A DNA stretch of 55,541 nt from Ruminococcus sp. (GTDB lineage: Bacteria > Bacillota > Clostridia > Oscillospirales > Ruminococcaceae): assembly GCA_017543335.1 (NCBI GenBank), contig JAFYGE010000057.1, positions 1 to 55,541 of the forward strand, read 5' to 3'. The notes under the pieces are model-generated. The model was not told where the DNA came from. It searched no databases and saw nothing but the letters and a program-made list of their open reading frames with translations. The position numbers and the translations under genes were made by a program. Below, piece by piece: positions 34,208 through 43,424 of this stretch; position 1 is the first letter of the stretch; each line of letters starts with the position of its first letter.

Positions 34208-34236
34208 TGGACTTTTTATTTGGAATATGGTATAAT
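34208..34236 (+). promoter_or_regulatory. Promoter of rfbB
   Basis: TGGACT (34208-34213), 17 nt, TATAAT (34231-34236) with TG one base upstream (extended -10). Confidence 0.65.
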
Positions 34237-34302
34237 AAAAATGTATGAAAAATTTTCAATATATTTTTTGAGAGAATCATTATAAAAGATGGGAGATATA
34301 AT

Positions 34303-35331
34303 ATGAACGTTTTTGTAACAGGCGGTGCAGGTTTTATCGGTGCAAATTTTGTATTCCATATGCTCAATACTTATCCTGATTACAGGATAGTATGCCTTGA
34401 TAAGCTGACTTATGCCGGTAACCTTTCTACCCTTGAACCCGTTATGAATAACCCTAATTTCAGATTTGTGAAAATAGATATATGTGACAGAGAAGCGATT
34501 TACAAGCTTTTTGAGGAGGAAAAACCGGATATTGTGGTCAACTTTGCAGCTGAGTCCCATGTTGACCGCTCTATCGAGAATCCTGAGATATTCCTTCAGA
34601 CCAATATCCTCGGAACACAGGTGCTTATGGATGCCTGCCGCAAGTACGGTATACAGCGTTATCATCAGGTAAGTACAGATGAGGTTTACGGCGACCTTCC
34701 GCTTGACCGTCCTGACCTTTTCTTTACTGAGACAACACCTATCCATACAAGCAGTCCTTACAGCTCATCAAAAGCCGGAGCTGACCTGCTCGTGCTCGCT
34801 TACCACAGAACTTACGGACTCCCTGTGACTATCTCAAGATGTTCAAATAACTACGGACCATATCACTTCCCTGAAAAACTCATACCTCTTATGATAGCAA
34901 ATGCACTCAACGATAAGCCGCTGCCTGTATACGGTGAGGGACTAAATGTCCGTGACTGGCTCTATGTTGAGGATCACTGCCGTGCTATCGACCTTATCAT
35001 TCACAAGGGCAAAGTCGGCGAGGTATACAATGTCGGCGGACATAACGAAATGAAGAACATCGATATTGTTAAGCTTATTTGTAAGGAACTTGGCAAGCCG
35101 GAGTCGTTTATAACTCACGTTGAGGACAGAAAGGGTCATGATATGCGTTATGCTATCGACCCTACAAAGATCCACAACGAGCTCGGCTGGCTGCCTGAGA
35201 CAAAGTTTGAGGACGGTATCAAAAAGACTATCAAGTGGTATCTGGAGAATAAGGAATGGTGGGAGACTATCATTTCAGGCGAATACCAGAATTACTATGA
35301 AAAAATGTACGGAAACAGAGCAGAAGTCTGA
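34303..35331 (+). CDS. rfbB: dTDP-glucose 4,6-dehydratase
   Basis: A 342-residue extended SDR enzyme turning dTDP-glucose into dTDP-4-keto-6-deoxyglucose. Signatures are NVFVTGGAGFIGANFVFHML, CLDKLTYAGNLSTLE, FAAESHVDRSIENPE, QVSTDEVYGDLPLDRP (catalytic Thr-Asp-Glu), SSPYSSSKAGADLL (Tyr, Lys) and NNYGPYHFPEKLIPLM. It provides the shared intermediate for the FdtA/FdtB-like pair. It has its own promoter and ends the polysaccharide locus; a shared terminator separates it from the convergent xylosidase gene. Confidence 0.95.
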   Translation: MNVFVTGGAGFIGANFVFHMLNTYPDYRIVCLDKLTYAGNLSTLEPVMNNPNFRFVKIDICDREAIYKLFEEEKPDIVVNFAAESHVDRSIENPEIFLQTNILGTQVLMDACRKYGIQRYHQVSTDEVYGDLPLDRPDLFFTETTPIHTSSPYSSSKAGADLLVLAYHRTYGLPVTISRCSNNYGPYHFPEKLIPLMIANALNDKPLPVYGEGLNVRDWLYVEDHCRAIDLIIHKGKVGEVYNVGGHNEMKNIDIVKLICKELGKPESFITHVEDRKGHDMRYAIDPTKIHNELGWLPETKFEDGIKKTIKWYLENKEWWETIISGEYQNYYEKMYGNRAEV

Positions 35332-35344
35332 TTAAGTACAATAA

Positions 35345-35374
35345 AGACCCTTTCCGGATCAAAGGAAAGGGTCT
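35345..35374. terminator. Bidirectional terminator between rfbB and the alpha-xylosidase gene
   Basis: A perfect 11-bp stem AGACCCTTTCC / GGAAAGGGTCT (35345-35355 with 35364-35374), followed by GTTTTT. On the minus strand the stem is followed by TTTAT. Confidence 0.9.
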
Positions 35375-35378
35375 GTTT

Positions 35379-37694
35379 TTATTTTATGATAATTTCAAGT
35401 CCCTGAGCACTTCTTGCAGTGAAAGGCTTGTCAGTACCGGAAACAGTGAGGTATATTTTGCTGCCTGATCTCTCGGCTTTTATATCAGCAGCAAGCTCAG
35501 CATCTTTGCTGTAGACCTTTGTTTCTGCGGAATTGCCGTCGTCAAGACCGTATATGACTATCTCCATATTGTTTGCATAGTCGTATTCTGCGTGACCTTT
35601 ATAGTCGCCGAAGACAATAATTGAATTCGGCTTGGCATACAGCGGCAGACCAAAGTAGTTGTATTTATGTGAGTACCAGCTTCCGCCGCTCAGCTCTTCT
35701 CCGGACTGTATATCAGTCCATATACCGCCTGTAGGGAGGTAGAATTCACAGCAGCCGTCCTCACGCAGTACCGGAGCAACCAACAGTGCATCACCGAGCA
35801 TATACTGAGTATCAACAGTAAGTGCGGAGCGGTCATATCCGAAGTCTACCACCATTGCACGCATCATCGGGATACCGGTGATGTGAGTATTTACGGCATT
35901 TGAGAAAAGGTACGGCATAAGTCTGCCTTTAAGTTTCACGAAATGGCGTGCTACATCGCAGCTTTCCTCATCGAAGTTCCAAGGTACTCTGTAGGAGCTG
36001 CTGCCATGATAGCGTGAGTGTGTGGAAAGCAGACCAAAAGCGGTCCAGCGTTTATAGAGGTCTGGAGTTCCCTTTGCTTCAAATCCGGATATATCGTGGG
36101 AGAAAAATCCGAATCCTGACAGACACAGAGAAAGACCGCCACGTAATGTTTCCCACATTGAGCTGTAGTCCGAGAAGCAGTCACCGCCCCAGTGTACAGG
36201 GAACTGCTGACAGCCGGCAGTTGCTGCACGAGCGAAAAGGCAGGCATTATTAATACCCTGAGTATCTTTAAGAGCGTCAAAAACAGTTTTGTTATACAGG
36301 TATGAATAGTAGTTATGCATTTTGTACGGGTCGGAGTTGTCATAGTATACAACATCAGTCGGGATACGTTCACCGAAGTCAGTTTTTATTGCATCAACGC
36401 CGATTTTAGTGAGCTCTTTTATTTTAGAAGCGTACCAGTTTTTGGCATCGGGATTAGTGAAGTCGATAATAGCCATACCCGGCTGCCACATATCGCTTTG
36501 GTAAACCGAGCCGTCCTTGTTTTTCAAGAAATATCCTTTATCACATAATTCCCTGAATACACGAGCTTTTTGTCCGATATACGGGTTTATCCAGACGCAT
36601 ATCCTGAGCCCTTTTTCTTTAAGACGGGCTATCATTTTCTGTGGTTCAGGGAACATTCTCTTGTCCCATTCAAAGCTGCACCACTCAAATTCTTTCATCC
36701 AGAAGCAGTCGAAGTGGAAGACATCGAGCGGAATATCTCTGTGTTCCATTTCGTCTATGAAAGAATTGACAGTTTTTTCATCGTAGTTTGTGATAAATGA
36801 GGTCGAGAGCCAAAGTCCGAATGAATAGGCAGGGGGCAGTGCAGGCTTACCGGTGAGGTCGGTATATCTTTCGAGCACGTCAGCAACTGAGCCGCCGCCG
36901 AAAATGAAGTATTCAAGACGCTGTCCCTGAACAGAAAAAGCTGTTTTAGAAACATTTTCGCTTGCAACTTCAAAAGTTACTTTCTCCGGATGATTGACAA
37001 ACACTCCGTAGTTACGTGAAGAAACGAAAAAAGGTATAGATTTGTAGCTTTGTTCAGAGCAGGTACCGCCGTCATTATTCCATATGTCAACAGTCTGACC
37101 GTTTTTCACAAAAGCGGAGAATTTTTCACCGAATCCGTAGATATACTCTCCAACCGAGATGTTCAGCATCTCACGCACATAGTTTTTTTCAAATGTATCA
37201 GACCTTGAAAATGTGCGGACTCCTGTTTCGTATTCAAGACGTTTACTGTTCAGCCATGCATCTTCTTCGATATACGAGGTAGTACGCCAGCCGTTTTGGG
37301 TCAGCAATTTGCCGTCATACCAGAATGAATTTTCCCATTCACAGCCTAATTTTCCTATTTTTACGGAAGTTTTTCCAGAGATGAGTTCATAGTGACCGTC
37401 ACTGGTTATTTTTATAACAGGCTTGAAATCAGTCTCCTCGTGAAGTTCAAATGAAGGGGATTTATTCAAAGTACCTGAGAAATGCTCGATAGAAACTTTT
37501 ATGCTGTTTTCGAGTGTGGAAGTAAACCTTACGGTCAGCATAGGCCCGCCAAGTGTCATTCCTCTGTTTTCTATCCAATGTTGAGTGACATAAGCAGTAA
37601 CCGAAGTTCCGTCAGCTTCTATGTCGTATATCTGCGTAGCATAGCTTACATTATATCCCGGTTTACTGAGCCAGTAACCGTCTGAAACTTTCAT
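35379..37694 (-). CDS. GH31 alpha-xylosidase (YicI-like)
   Basis: A 771-residue glycoside hydrolase family 31 enzyme, the same length as E. coli YicI (772). The nucleophile Asp is in AIKTDFGERIPTDVVYY, the KTDFGE form typical of alpha-xylosidases, and the acid/base Asp is in HWGGDCFSDYSSMWETLRGG. Other parts are FHFDCFWMKEFEWCSFEWD and SGFGFFSHDISGFE. No signal peptide, so it acts in the cytoplasm, releasing alpha-xylose from imported xyloglucan oligosaccharides (isoprimeverose-type). AAAGGAG precedes the ATG. The AraC gene is divergent and probably controls it. Confidence 0.92.
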   Translation of the reverse strand: MKVSDGYWLSKPGYNVSYATQIYDIEADGTSVTAYVTQHWIENRGMTLGGPMLTVRFTSTLENSIKVSIEHFSGTLNKSPSFELHEETDFKPVIKITSDGHYELISGKTSVKIGKLGCEWENSFWYDGKLLTQNGWRTTSYIEEDAWLNSKRLEYETGVRTFSRSDTFEKNYVREMLNISVGEYIYGFGEKFSAFVKNGQTVDIWNNDGGTCSEQSYKSIPFFVSSRNYGVFVNHPEKVTFEVASENVSKTAFSVQGQRLEYFIFGGGSVADVLERYTDLTGKPALPPAYSFGLWLSTSFITNYDEKTVNSFIDEMEHRDIPLDVFHFDCFWMKEFEWCSFEWDKRMFPEPQKMIARLKEKGLRICVWINPYIGQKARVFRELCDKGYFLKNKDGSVYQSDMWQPGMAIIDFTNPDAKNWYASKIKELTKIGVDAIKTDFGERIPTDVVYYDNSDPYKMHNYYSYLYNKTVFDALKDTQGINNACLFARAATAGCQQFPVHWGGDCFSDYSSMWETLRGGLSLCLSGFGFFSHDISGFEAKGTPDLYKRWTAFGLLSTHSRYHGSSSYRVPWNFDEESCDVARHFVKLKGRLMPYLFSNAVNTHITGIPMMRAMVVDFGYDRSALTVDTQYMLGDALLVAPVLREDGCCEFYLPTGGIWTDIQSGEELSGGSWYSHKYNYFGLPLYAKPNSIIVFGDYKGHAEYDYANNMEIVIYGLDDGNSAETKVYSKDAELAADIKAERSGSKIYLTVSGTDKPFTARSAQGLEIIIK

Positions 37695-37761
37695 TTCAAT
37701 AACTCCTTTCGTAAAAATTCAACTTTTTGCCATGTTGACTGTTGAAAAACTCTTTATATTA

Positions 37762-37790
37762 TTGACGTATTTTTATACTTATGATATAAT
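37762..37790 (+). promoter_or_regulatory. Promoter of the AraC-type regulator gene
   Basis: TTGACG (37762-37767), 17 nt, TATAAT (37785-37790) with TG one base upstream. It lies in the divergent region between the xylosidase and regulator genes. Confidence 0.8.
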
Positions 37791-37865
37791 GATAACATTA
37801 ATTGTGGAAATATTCTATCAGAATACAAGCGAGTATTATAACAAAAATGCCAGCGAGGTGAAATT

Positions 37866-38792
37866 TTGAACGATTTTGTACCGTCAGGAAAAGGGAATAT
37901 CAGACCAGAAAAATACAGAGAAGCTGTTTTGCATGGTACTCCGCAGTTTCCTATGAGGATATATGAAAATAATTTTTCGTGGTATGTTAACAACATCATT
38001 GACTGGCATTGGCATCCGGAATTTGAATTTGCAGTGGTATTTTCCGGAGCTGTTAAATGTCATATGAACGATATTGCGATAGAGGTCAACGCAGGTGAGG
38101 GATTTTTTATTAATTCCAATACAATGCACATGGAGCGTCCGATAAACGGCTGTAATCCTCATATGGCTACTATATGCTTTATGCCGGAATTTATCGGCGA
38201 CTGCGGTTCTGATCTGATCTACAATAAATACATAGCTCCGTTTTTGTCTGACAAAGCTCTCAGAGGGATGAAGCTTGTTCCGGATATTCCGTGGCAGGGG
38301 AGGATACTTGCGTATATCCGCAGGCTTTTTGAGGATTCTCAGGACCGTGAATGGGGATATGAACTAAGGTCGAGAAATACTGTTGCAGATATATGGTACG
38401 AATTATCCTCAAATGTGAAGGTAACCGAAAATGACAAAGAAGATGATAATAATTCCACACTTGCTGAGAACAGGCTTAAAAAAATGCTCTCGTATATACA
38501 TGAGAATTTTCAGAGTGAACTCACTGTCGAGGACATTGCCCGTTCAGCTAATATAAGCAAAAGCGAGTGTTTCCGGTGCTTCCGGAATATAATAGGGAAA
38601 AAGCCGATAAATTACCTTAACGAGTACAGGCTCATAAATGCCGCTGAGCTTTTGCTGACTACCGATATGCAGATAACTGAGGTCTGCATCACGAGCGGTT
38701 TCAATCACATAAGTTATTTCGGAAAGGTATTCAGAAAGTACTATGGAGTAAGTCCGAAAAGATTCAGGAGCATAGAAAAAGTTCATGAATAA
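37866..38792 (+). CDS. AraC family transcriptional regulator with cupin sensor
   Basis: A 308-residue regulator. The N-terminal cupin (about 35-130) has DWHWHPEFEFAVVFSGAVKCH and EVNAGEGFFINSNTMHM, usually a sugar-sensing domain. Two C-terminal helix-turn-helix units follow (about 200-300): LTVEDIARSANISKSECFRC and ITEVCITSGFNHISYFGKVF, then the family hallmark YYGVSPKRFR. The start is probably TTG 37866, with GAGGTG upstream; the next ATG would cut into the cupin. It is divergent from the alpha-xylosidase gene and is a likely activator responding to xyloglucan-derived sugar. Confidence 0.88.
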   Translation: MNDFVPSGKGNIRPEKYREAVLHGTPQFPMRIYENNFSWYVNNIIDWHWHPEFEFAVVFSGAVKCHMNDIAIEVNAGEGFFINSNTMHMERPINGCNPHMATICFMPEFIGDCGSDLIYNKYIAPFLSDKALRGMKLVPDIPWQGRILAYIRRLFEDSQDREWGYELRSRNTVADIWYELSSNVKVTENDKEDDNNSTLAENRLKKMLSYIHENFQSELTVEDIARSANISKSECFRCFRNIIGKKPINYLNEYRLINAAELLLTTDMQITEVCITSGFNHISYFGKVFRKYYGVSPKRFRSIEKVHE

Positions 38793-38871
38793 TGTTCACA
38801 GAAAATTTACAATTTGCATCCGCACTTTTTTCAATTTTTTTCGTTATAGTTTATGAAGGGAGGTTCATAAC

Positions 38872-39333
38872 GTGTCAGCTGACTTACAAGACAAATATAA
38901 AAAAATATATCGTTATTGCTATCTGCGTGTGAAGAATCGTGAAACAGCGGAGGACATCACGCAGGAAACCTTCCTAAGATTTATTGAACATCCCGAATAT
39001 AAGGGACTTGACAAGGAACTTCAGCTTTTATATACCATTGCCGGAAATCTTTGTCTTGACCATTTCAGAAGTCAGTCTCCGGATGAACTGCCGGAAGATA
39101 TTCCGGACAGAAATGCAGACGGTGATAAGCTTGTCGATGATATTTCCCTTCACGACGCATTGAACAAGCTGCCGGCTGAAGACAGAGAGCTGATTCTGCT
39201 CAGATACATAAATAATGAGCCGCTGAGCGTTATATCCGCAATATACGGCATTTCAAGATTTGCACTCAGCCGAAAGCTCAAACGAATACTCTCTGCTCTG
39301 CGAAATGAACTTGGAAAGGAGGGTACGGTATGA
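38872..39333 (+). CDS. ECF-type sigma factor
   Basis: A 153-residue sigma-70 family factor with region 2 (YRYCYLRVKNRETAEDITQE, TFLRFIEHPEY) and region 4 (LPAEDRELILLRYINNEPL and AIYGISRFALSRKLKRILSA), no region 1 or 3. GTG start with GGGAGG in front. Its stop overlaps the ATG of the membrane protein gene by one base step (ATGA), the usual sigma/anti-sigma coupling. I infer that it directs transcription of its own operon, including the dockerin protein, and maybe other fibre-degradation genes. Confidence 0.88.
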   Translation: MSADLQDKYKKIYRYCYLRVKNRETAEDITQETFLRFIEHPEYKGLDKELQLLYTIAGNLCLDHFRSQSPDELPEDIPDRNADGDKLVDDISLHDALNKLPAEDRELILLRYINNEPLSVISAIYGISRFALSRKLKRILSALRNELGKEGTV

Positions 39334-40568
39334 ATAATAAAGAAAGAGAGGCTCTGGAGCGTGCATTTGATATTCCCGAGCCGGAAAAATGCAACGAATT
39401 TATCGAAGAATTATTAAAGAAAGAGAATACGAAAAAACGCCGTGGTATCGTACTTTTCCAGAGAATGCCTGCCGTTTTGAGATACAGTCTGGCAGCTTGC
39501 CTTGTAATAGCTGTTATAGGTATCATAGGCAATATAGGTAATCTTACAGATACAGATAAATACCGTGATAAAGAACCTGCATCAGTTAATTCTGAAACGA
39601 CAACATATACACCTGAGGAGGAGTCAACCACAGAAACTACCTCCGCTCCTTCTCAGGACTCCTATATAACTACCATTAGCACGGTAAGCGGAGGTAATGC
39701 TAACACAACGCTGACTACAGTAAAAGGCAGTGACATCAAAAACACAGTTACTTCTACAGCAAAAGTTACAGGCAGGAGCGTAAGGACTTCAACAGTCCAC
39801 GGAAGAACTTCTCATCCGGTAAGAACAACTGCTGCAAAGACAACAAAAAAGCCCTCCGGAATTGTTACAACAGCGAAAGCGGCACGTACTTCTCCGGCAA
39901 GAACTACGATAGTTACTACAATTGCCCGAAATAACGTAACTACAGATACTCCAAGTATACCAACTATCCCTACATCTCCAAGTGGTATCGAGCCAGCCGG
40001 AACAAGCGGTGATCATACAGTTGAACCGCCTGTAAGATATGATATAAAAGGACGAATTTATACTGAAGACCAGCTTTCAAATAACAAGGGAACAGAGGGA
40101 CCTCCTGTAACAGACGGCGATGTTCCGCCAAGTCTGGATAATATGATAAGACATTCTGATCTTATCCTTCTTGCGGAGGTTGACGAAGTTATATTTACGA
40201 AGATAAACGGAAAGCTCACCACTCAGGAGAATGTTACAATAATGGAGCCGTATTACGGTGATATGAACTATTATGAGCGTATATCTGTATATGCTGACGG
40301 AGGTTATATGCCAATGTCTGAATACAGACCCGACGTAGATCCTAACGGTACTTATTACGAGCCCGGCGGAAATACTACTATAGCTAAAGAAGGTGATTAT
40401 TATATCTATTTCCTTGTAAAGGATAAAAATTCAGAAGCCTACAGATTATTTGACGGAACTGATAACAGCAAATTTGTTTACCGGAACGGTATGTATTATT
40501 GCGTAGGCCGTGGAAGAGATAGCGTATCTCTACAGGAACTGCGTGACAGGATAAACGATTTAAAGTGA
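39330..40568 (+). CDS. Membrane anti-sigma-like protein with extracellular Thr/Ser-rich linker
   Basis: A 412-residue single-pass protein. The first about 45 residues are charged and cytoplasmic. One membrane helix lies at about 51-70 (RYSLAACLVIAVIGIIGNIG). A long Thr/Ser/Ala/Pro-rich linker runs from about 90 to 220. An extracellular domain of about 170 residues follows (SDLILLAEVDEVIFTKINGK and EGDYYIYFLVKDKNSEAYRL). Overlap with the sigma gene makes anti-sigma function likely, although no zinc anti-sigma motif is seen. The layout recalls clostridial RsgI proteins that sense polysaccharides outside, but the outer domain is not one I recognise. Confidence 0.7.
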   Translation: MNNKEREALERAFDIPEPEKCNEFIEELLKKENTKKRRGIVLFQRMPAVLRYSLAACLVIAVIGIIGNIGNLTDTDKYRDKEPASVNSETTTYTPEEESTTETTSAPSQDSYITTISTVSGGNANTTLTTVKGSDIKNTVTSTAKVTGRSVRTSTVHGRTSHPVRTTAAKTTKKPSGIVTTAKAARTSPARTTIVTTIARNNVTTDTPSIPTIPTSPSGIEPAGTSGDHTVEPPVRYDIKGRIYTEDQLSNNKGTEGPPVTDGDVPPSLDNMIRHSDLILLAEVDEVIFTKINGKLTTQENVTIMEPYYGDMNYYERISVYADGGYMPMSEYRPDVDPNGTYYEPGGNTTIAKEGDYYIYFLVKDKNSEAYRLFDGTDNSKFVYRNGMYYCVGRGRDSVSLQELRDRINDLK

Positions 40569-40582
40569 AAGGAGCATTTATT

Positions 40583-42667
40583 ATGAACATTTTGAAAAAA
40601 GCAGCAGCTATTATCACAGCAGTCGCCGCTATAGGAGCTTATATCCCTGTGACACCATATCTGCATGAACAGTCTGCGTATGCGTATGAAGTACAGACTG
40701 TTGAAGCTGATATTGATTTCAGTCAATATGACCTCACCGACTTTGATACAGTGTGTCAGCTTTCAGTAGATTACGGCGATTGCATAAGATCGGGAGATCA
40801 GATACTTATAATCAATCTTGTAGAAGACTATGGCTTTCAAGAGACTTATATTGATGACATGGCTGTAGTACTTGCACCGGATGAAGGCGAATATTCACTT
40901 TCAAAATTGAATGGTGTTTCGTATCGGGAGATACACACCTCCCGTGGACATCTTATGGACATTGAGCGGATAAGAGAAAGCGATATTATATGTATAGCTG
41001 ATAACAGAGAGTGCTTTTATAATTGCTGTCTCATAACAGCCGACGCTCAGACAGAGGGCGAGCTGAATGTTACTTATTATAAGAATGAAACGAGCAGTAC
41101 ATACAACTTCAAATTTGAGAAGGCAGAGTCAAGATACAAAATAACTGATGTAGTTGATGTAGAAGACTACGATCAGCTATCATATATCCTCAATTCACAG
41201 TGGCACATGGGAGCTTGTTTTTGCTATGGAAATGAATGTATCTTGGTAAGTCCGAGCTATATTGAACCTGAACCTATGGTAGAAGCCGGACCTGATTATG
41301 ACTATAATTCATATTACGAAAGCTTGTATAGTCAGGGGATAAATGTGACCGGATTCAAGATAGACGGCAATGCAGAATATAATGTGCTTAAATCCGGAAA
41401 ATGCTATGATAAGAACAATAAGGATAACTATATAGTTTATTCTATAATAGAATTCACTTCTGCGGGTGAGGCGATTCCATATATATATGGTGACAATACT
41501 GAAAGAACGCTCGTAATGGATAATCTTAAAGTTAATGAAAACGGAAAAGTATTCGGCAGTAATAATTTGGAATTTCCGGGTAATTTAGTCCTTGAACCAA
41601 AGAACATCTATCAGAGAAATGCAATGATAGAAGCTTATCCGGAGGGATTCAAGTACGAAAAATATTTTGACAGAAAAAATATCTACTTCCTGAATTATAT
41701 TGACCCTATAGGCTGTGTAGATAAGATAATAGTAAGCTCTGAGTCAAGATATAGCCTTGTTAATAAAGGAGATGCAAGTGTTTTCACTCCTTGGGATGAA
41801 GGTGTTTACGTTTTAACTATCGTAACATTTACTGAAGAAATAATAGGGTGCGGAGATACTCACTGTCACTATTTTTATCCGGTATACAGAAATTACTATG
41901 TAAAGAAGAGCAGCTCTCCATATCTGACTGTAAATTATATCGGAGAAACAAGATACCGTGATAAGGATATTGCTGAAAATCTTGCTTCTCATAAGGACGA
42001 TCCGGCTTGTTTCAGCTACAGAGAGCCGATCAATGAAATGGAAAATGCTGATTACCTGAAGCTTGTATACAATTGTCTTGACCCTAACAGAATTATGGTG
42101 GACTGGACTTATATATGCAATCAGCATATAATAAACAGAGATATGGTAGTTTCAAATATTTGTGCTGTAATGCCGGAGAATGCCAAAATAAAAGACGGTG
42201 ACTACCTAAAAGTAAGCGGAGTAGGCGATATAGCTTCTATAACTAAAGTTGAAGCTCCGGAGTATCTGTTGGACGGCGACAGTGATTCGTTAGATGCCAG
42301 CAAAATAGAAAAGTACAAACAGTTCTGCTTCATTTCTCTTACTGAGGATGACGGTTTTGTTGAAGTTGCTTCAAATTCTTTTAAAGAGAGTTATTACGAG
42401 CGTATATTCAAAGTAACAGACGGTAAGGTTGAGCTTTTTGCATCAAGTTTAAGCGACTGTATAGACTCAGGGGACGTTAATTTCGATTCTGAAAAAAATA
42501 TCGCAGACCTTGTATTGATAAATAAGCAGATGCTCAGAAGAACAAGATTCTGCAATACACAGCTCAGATTTGCTGATATGAATATGGACGGTATAGTTGA
42601 CGGATTTGATATGGTGCTTATGCGTCGTATGCTGATAAAACAGGCTGTTCCAAAATCTATGGACTGA
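40583..42667 (+). CDS. Secreted dockerin-containing protein of unknown function
   Basis: A 694-residue secreted protein. Signal peptide: ILKKAAAIITAVAAIGAYIP. The main body (about 30-610) is rich in Asp, Tyr and Asn, with no catalytic domain that I recognise. The C-terminal dockerin has loops DVNFDSEKNIADLVLINKQM and ADMNMDGIVDGFDMVLMRRM. AAAGGAG precedes ATG 40583; the in-frame GTG 40565 lies inside the upstream gene. Third gene of the sigma / anti-sigma operon, so its production is likely tied to the signal that the membrane protein reads. It would be displayed on a cell-bound scaffoldin. Confidence 0.8.
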   Translation: MNILKKAAAIITAVAAIGAYIPVTPYLHEQSAYAYEVQTVEADIDFSQYDLTDFDTVCQLSVDYGDCIRSGDQILIINLVEDYGFQETYIDDMAVVLAPDEGEYSLSKLNGVSYREIHTSRGHLMDIERIRESDIICIADNRECFYNCCLITADAQTEGELNVTYYKNETSSTYNFKFEKAESRYKITDVVDVEDYDQLSYILNSQWHMGACFCYGNECILVSPSYIEPEPMVEAGPDYDYNSYYESLYSQGINVTGFKIDGNAEYNVLKSGKCYDKNNKDNYIVYSIIEFTSAGEAIPYIYGDNTERTLVMDNLKVNENGKVFGSNNLEFPGNLVLEPKNIYQRNAMIEAYPEGFKYEKYFDRKNIYFLNYIDPIGCVDKIIVSSESRYSLVNKGDASVFTPWDEGVYVLTIVTFTEEIIGCGDTHCHYFYPVYRNYYVKKSSSPYLTVNYIGETRYRDKDIAENLASHKDDPACFSYREPINEMENADYLKLVYNCLDPNRIMVDWTYICNQHIINRDMVVSNICAVMPENAKIKDGDYLKVSGVGDIASITKVEAPEYLLDGDSDSLDASKIEKYKQFCFISLTEDDGFVEVASNSFKESYYERIFKVTDGKVELFASSLSDCIDSGDVNFDSEKNIADLVLINKQMLRRTRFCNTQLRFADMNMDGIVDGFDMVLMRRMLIKQAVPKSMD

Positions 42668-42674
42668 TATAAAA

Positions 42675-42704
42675 AAGGTTGCAGAGCGATCTCTCTGCAA
42701 CCTT
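42675..42704. terminator. Bidirectional terminator between the dockerin and OhrR-like genes
   Basis: A perfect 12-bp stem AAGGTTGCAGAG / CTCTGCAACCTT (42675-42686 with 42693-42704) with A-rich and T-rich flanks. Confidence 0.9.
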
Positions 42705-42707
42705 TTC

Positions 42708-43142
42708 TTATTCTTCTTTACTTAGCAGTTTATAGAGTATCCTGTAAAGCTCCATTGCTTCTTCCGGTTCAAGCCTGACGCAGCTGCCGATTTTAGCTGG
42801 AATATCAGCAGCTTTTTCCTTTAGCAGTTCACCGGCTTCGGTTATCTCGACAAGCAGTACACGTTCGTCCTCGGAGCTTCTGTAGCGTTTAACAAGTCCT
42901 TTTGCTTCAAGACTTTTAAGTACCGGTGTAAGAGTACCCGAATCAAGGAAAAGTTTAGAGCCAAGTTCTTTAACGCTTATCTTTTTTTCGTCCCAGAAAA
43001 CCAGCATAGCTATATACTGAGTGTACGTCAGATCAATAGCTGACAGGTAAGGGTGGTACTTTTTTATTACAGCTCTTGAGCAGGCGTAAAGCGGAAAGCA
43101 TATCTGGTTTTCAAGCTTTAATCCGTCATATTTATCAGCCAT
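42708..43142 (-). CDS. OhrR-like MarR family regulator
   Basis: A 144-residue winged-helix repressor. KLENQICFPLYACSRAVIKK near the N-terminus matches OhrR, with the reactive cysteine in QICF that senses organic hydroperoxides. The DNA-binding wing is in SVKELGSKLFLDSGTLTPVL and GLVKRYRSSEDERVLLVEIT. ATG 43142 lies one base after the stop of the TSCPD gene; a GTG 36 nt upstream is in frame but inside that gene. As last gene of the peroxidase operon it probably represses its own operon by binding the palindrome at 43926-43940. Confidence 0.88.
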   Translation of the reverse strand: MADKYDGLKLENQICFPLYACSRAVIKKYHPYLSAIDLTYTQYIAMLVFWDEKKISVKELGSKLFLDSGTLTPVLKSLEAKGLVKRYRSSEDERVLLVEITEAGELLKEKAADIPAKIGSCVRLEPEEAMELYRILYKLLSKEE

Positions 43143-43143
43143 A

Positions 43144-43407
43144 TCAGTTACTGTTCTGAACTTCATTGTAAGCAGCACGTACCGCTAAAGCAAGCTGATC
43201 TGCACATGAAGTTGGTCTTCTGCCGCAAATATTTCCCTTGAGTTTTTCCTCTATCTGCTCGACTGTCCAGCCGTCAATGAGCTTAGATATAGCTTTAAGG
43301 TTACCGTTGCATCCTCCTAAGAATGAAACATTGGTTATAACATTTCCCTCAATGTGAAAACTGATCTGCTGAGCACATACGTTTTTTGTGTTATAAGTAT
43401 AGTCCAT
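43144..43407 (-). CDS. TSCPD domain protein
   Basis: An 87-residue TSCPD (TIGR03905-type) protein. It shows VCAQQISFHIEGNVITNVSF, GGCNGNLKAISKLIDG and NICGRRPTSCADQLALAVRA with the family's spaced cysteines. The fold also occurs at the end of class II ribonucleotide reductases. Its role is unknown; conserved cysteines hint at metal or redox binding, which fits its place between glutathione peroxidase and OhrR. AGGAGG precedes the ATG. Confidence 0.85.
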   Translation of the reverse strand: MDYTYNTKNVCAQQISFHIEGNVITNVSFLGGCNGNLKAISKLIDGWTVEQIEEKLKGNICGRRPTSCADQLALAVRAAYNEVQNSN

Positions 43408-43424
43408 AATGATACCTCCTGAAA

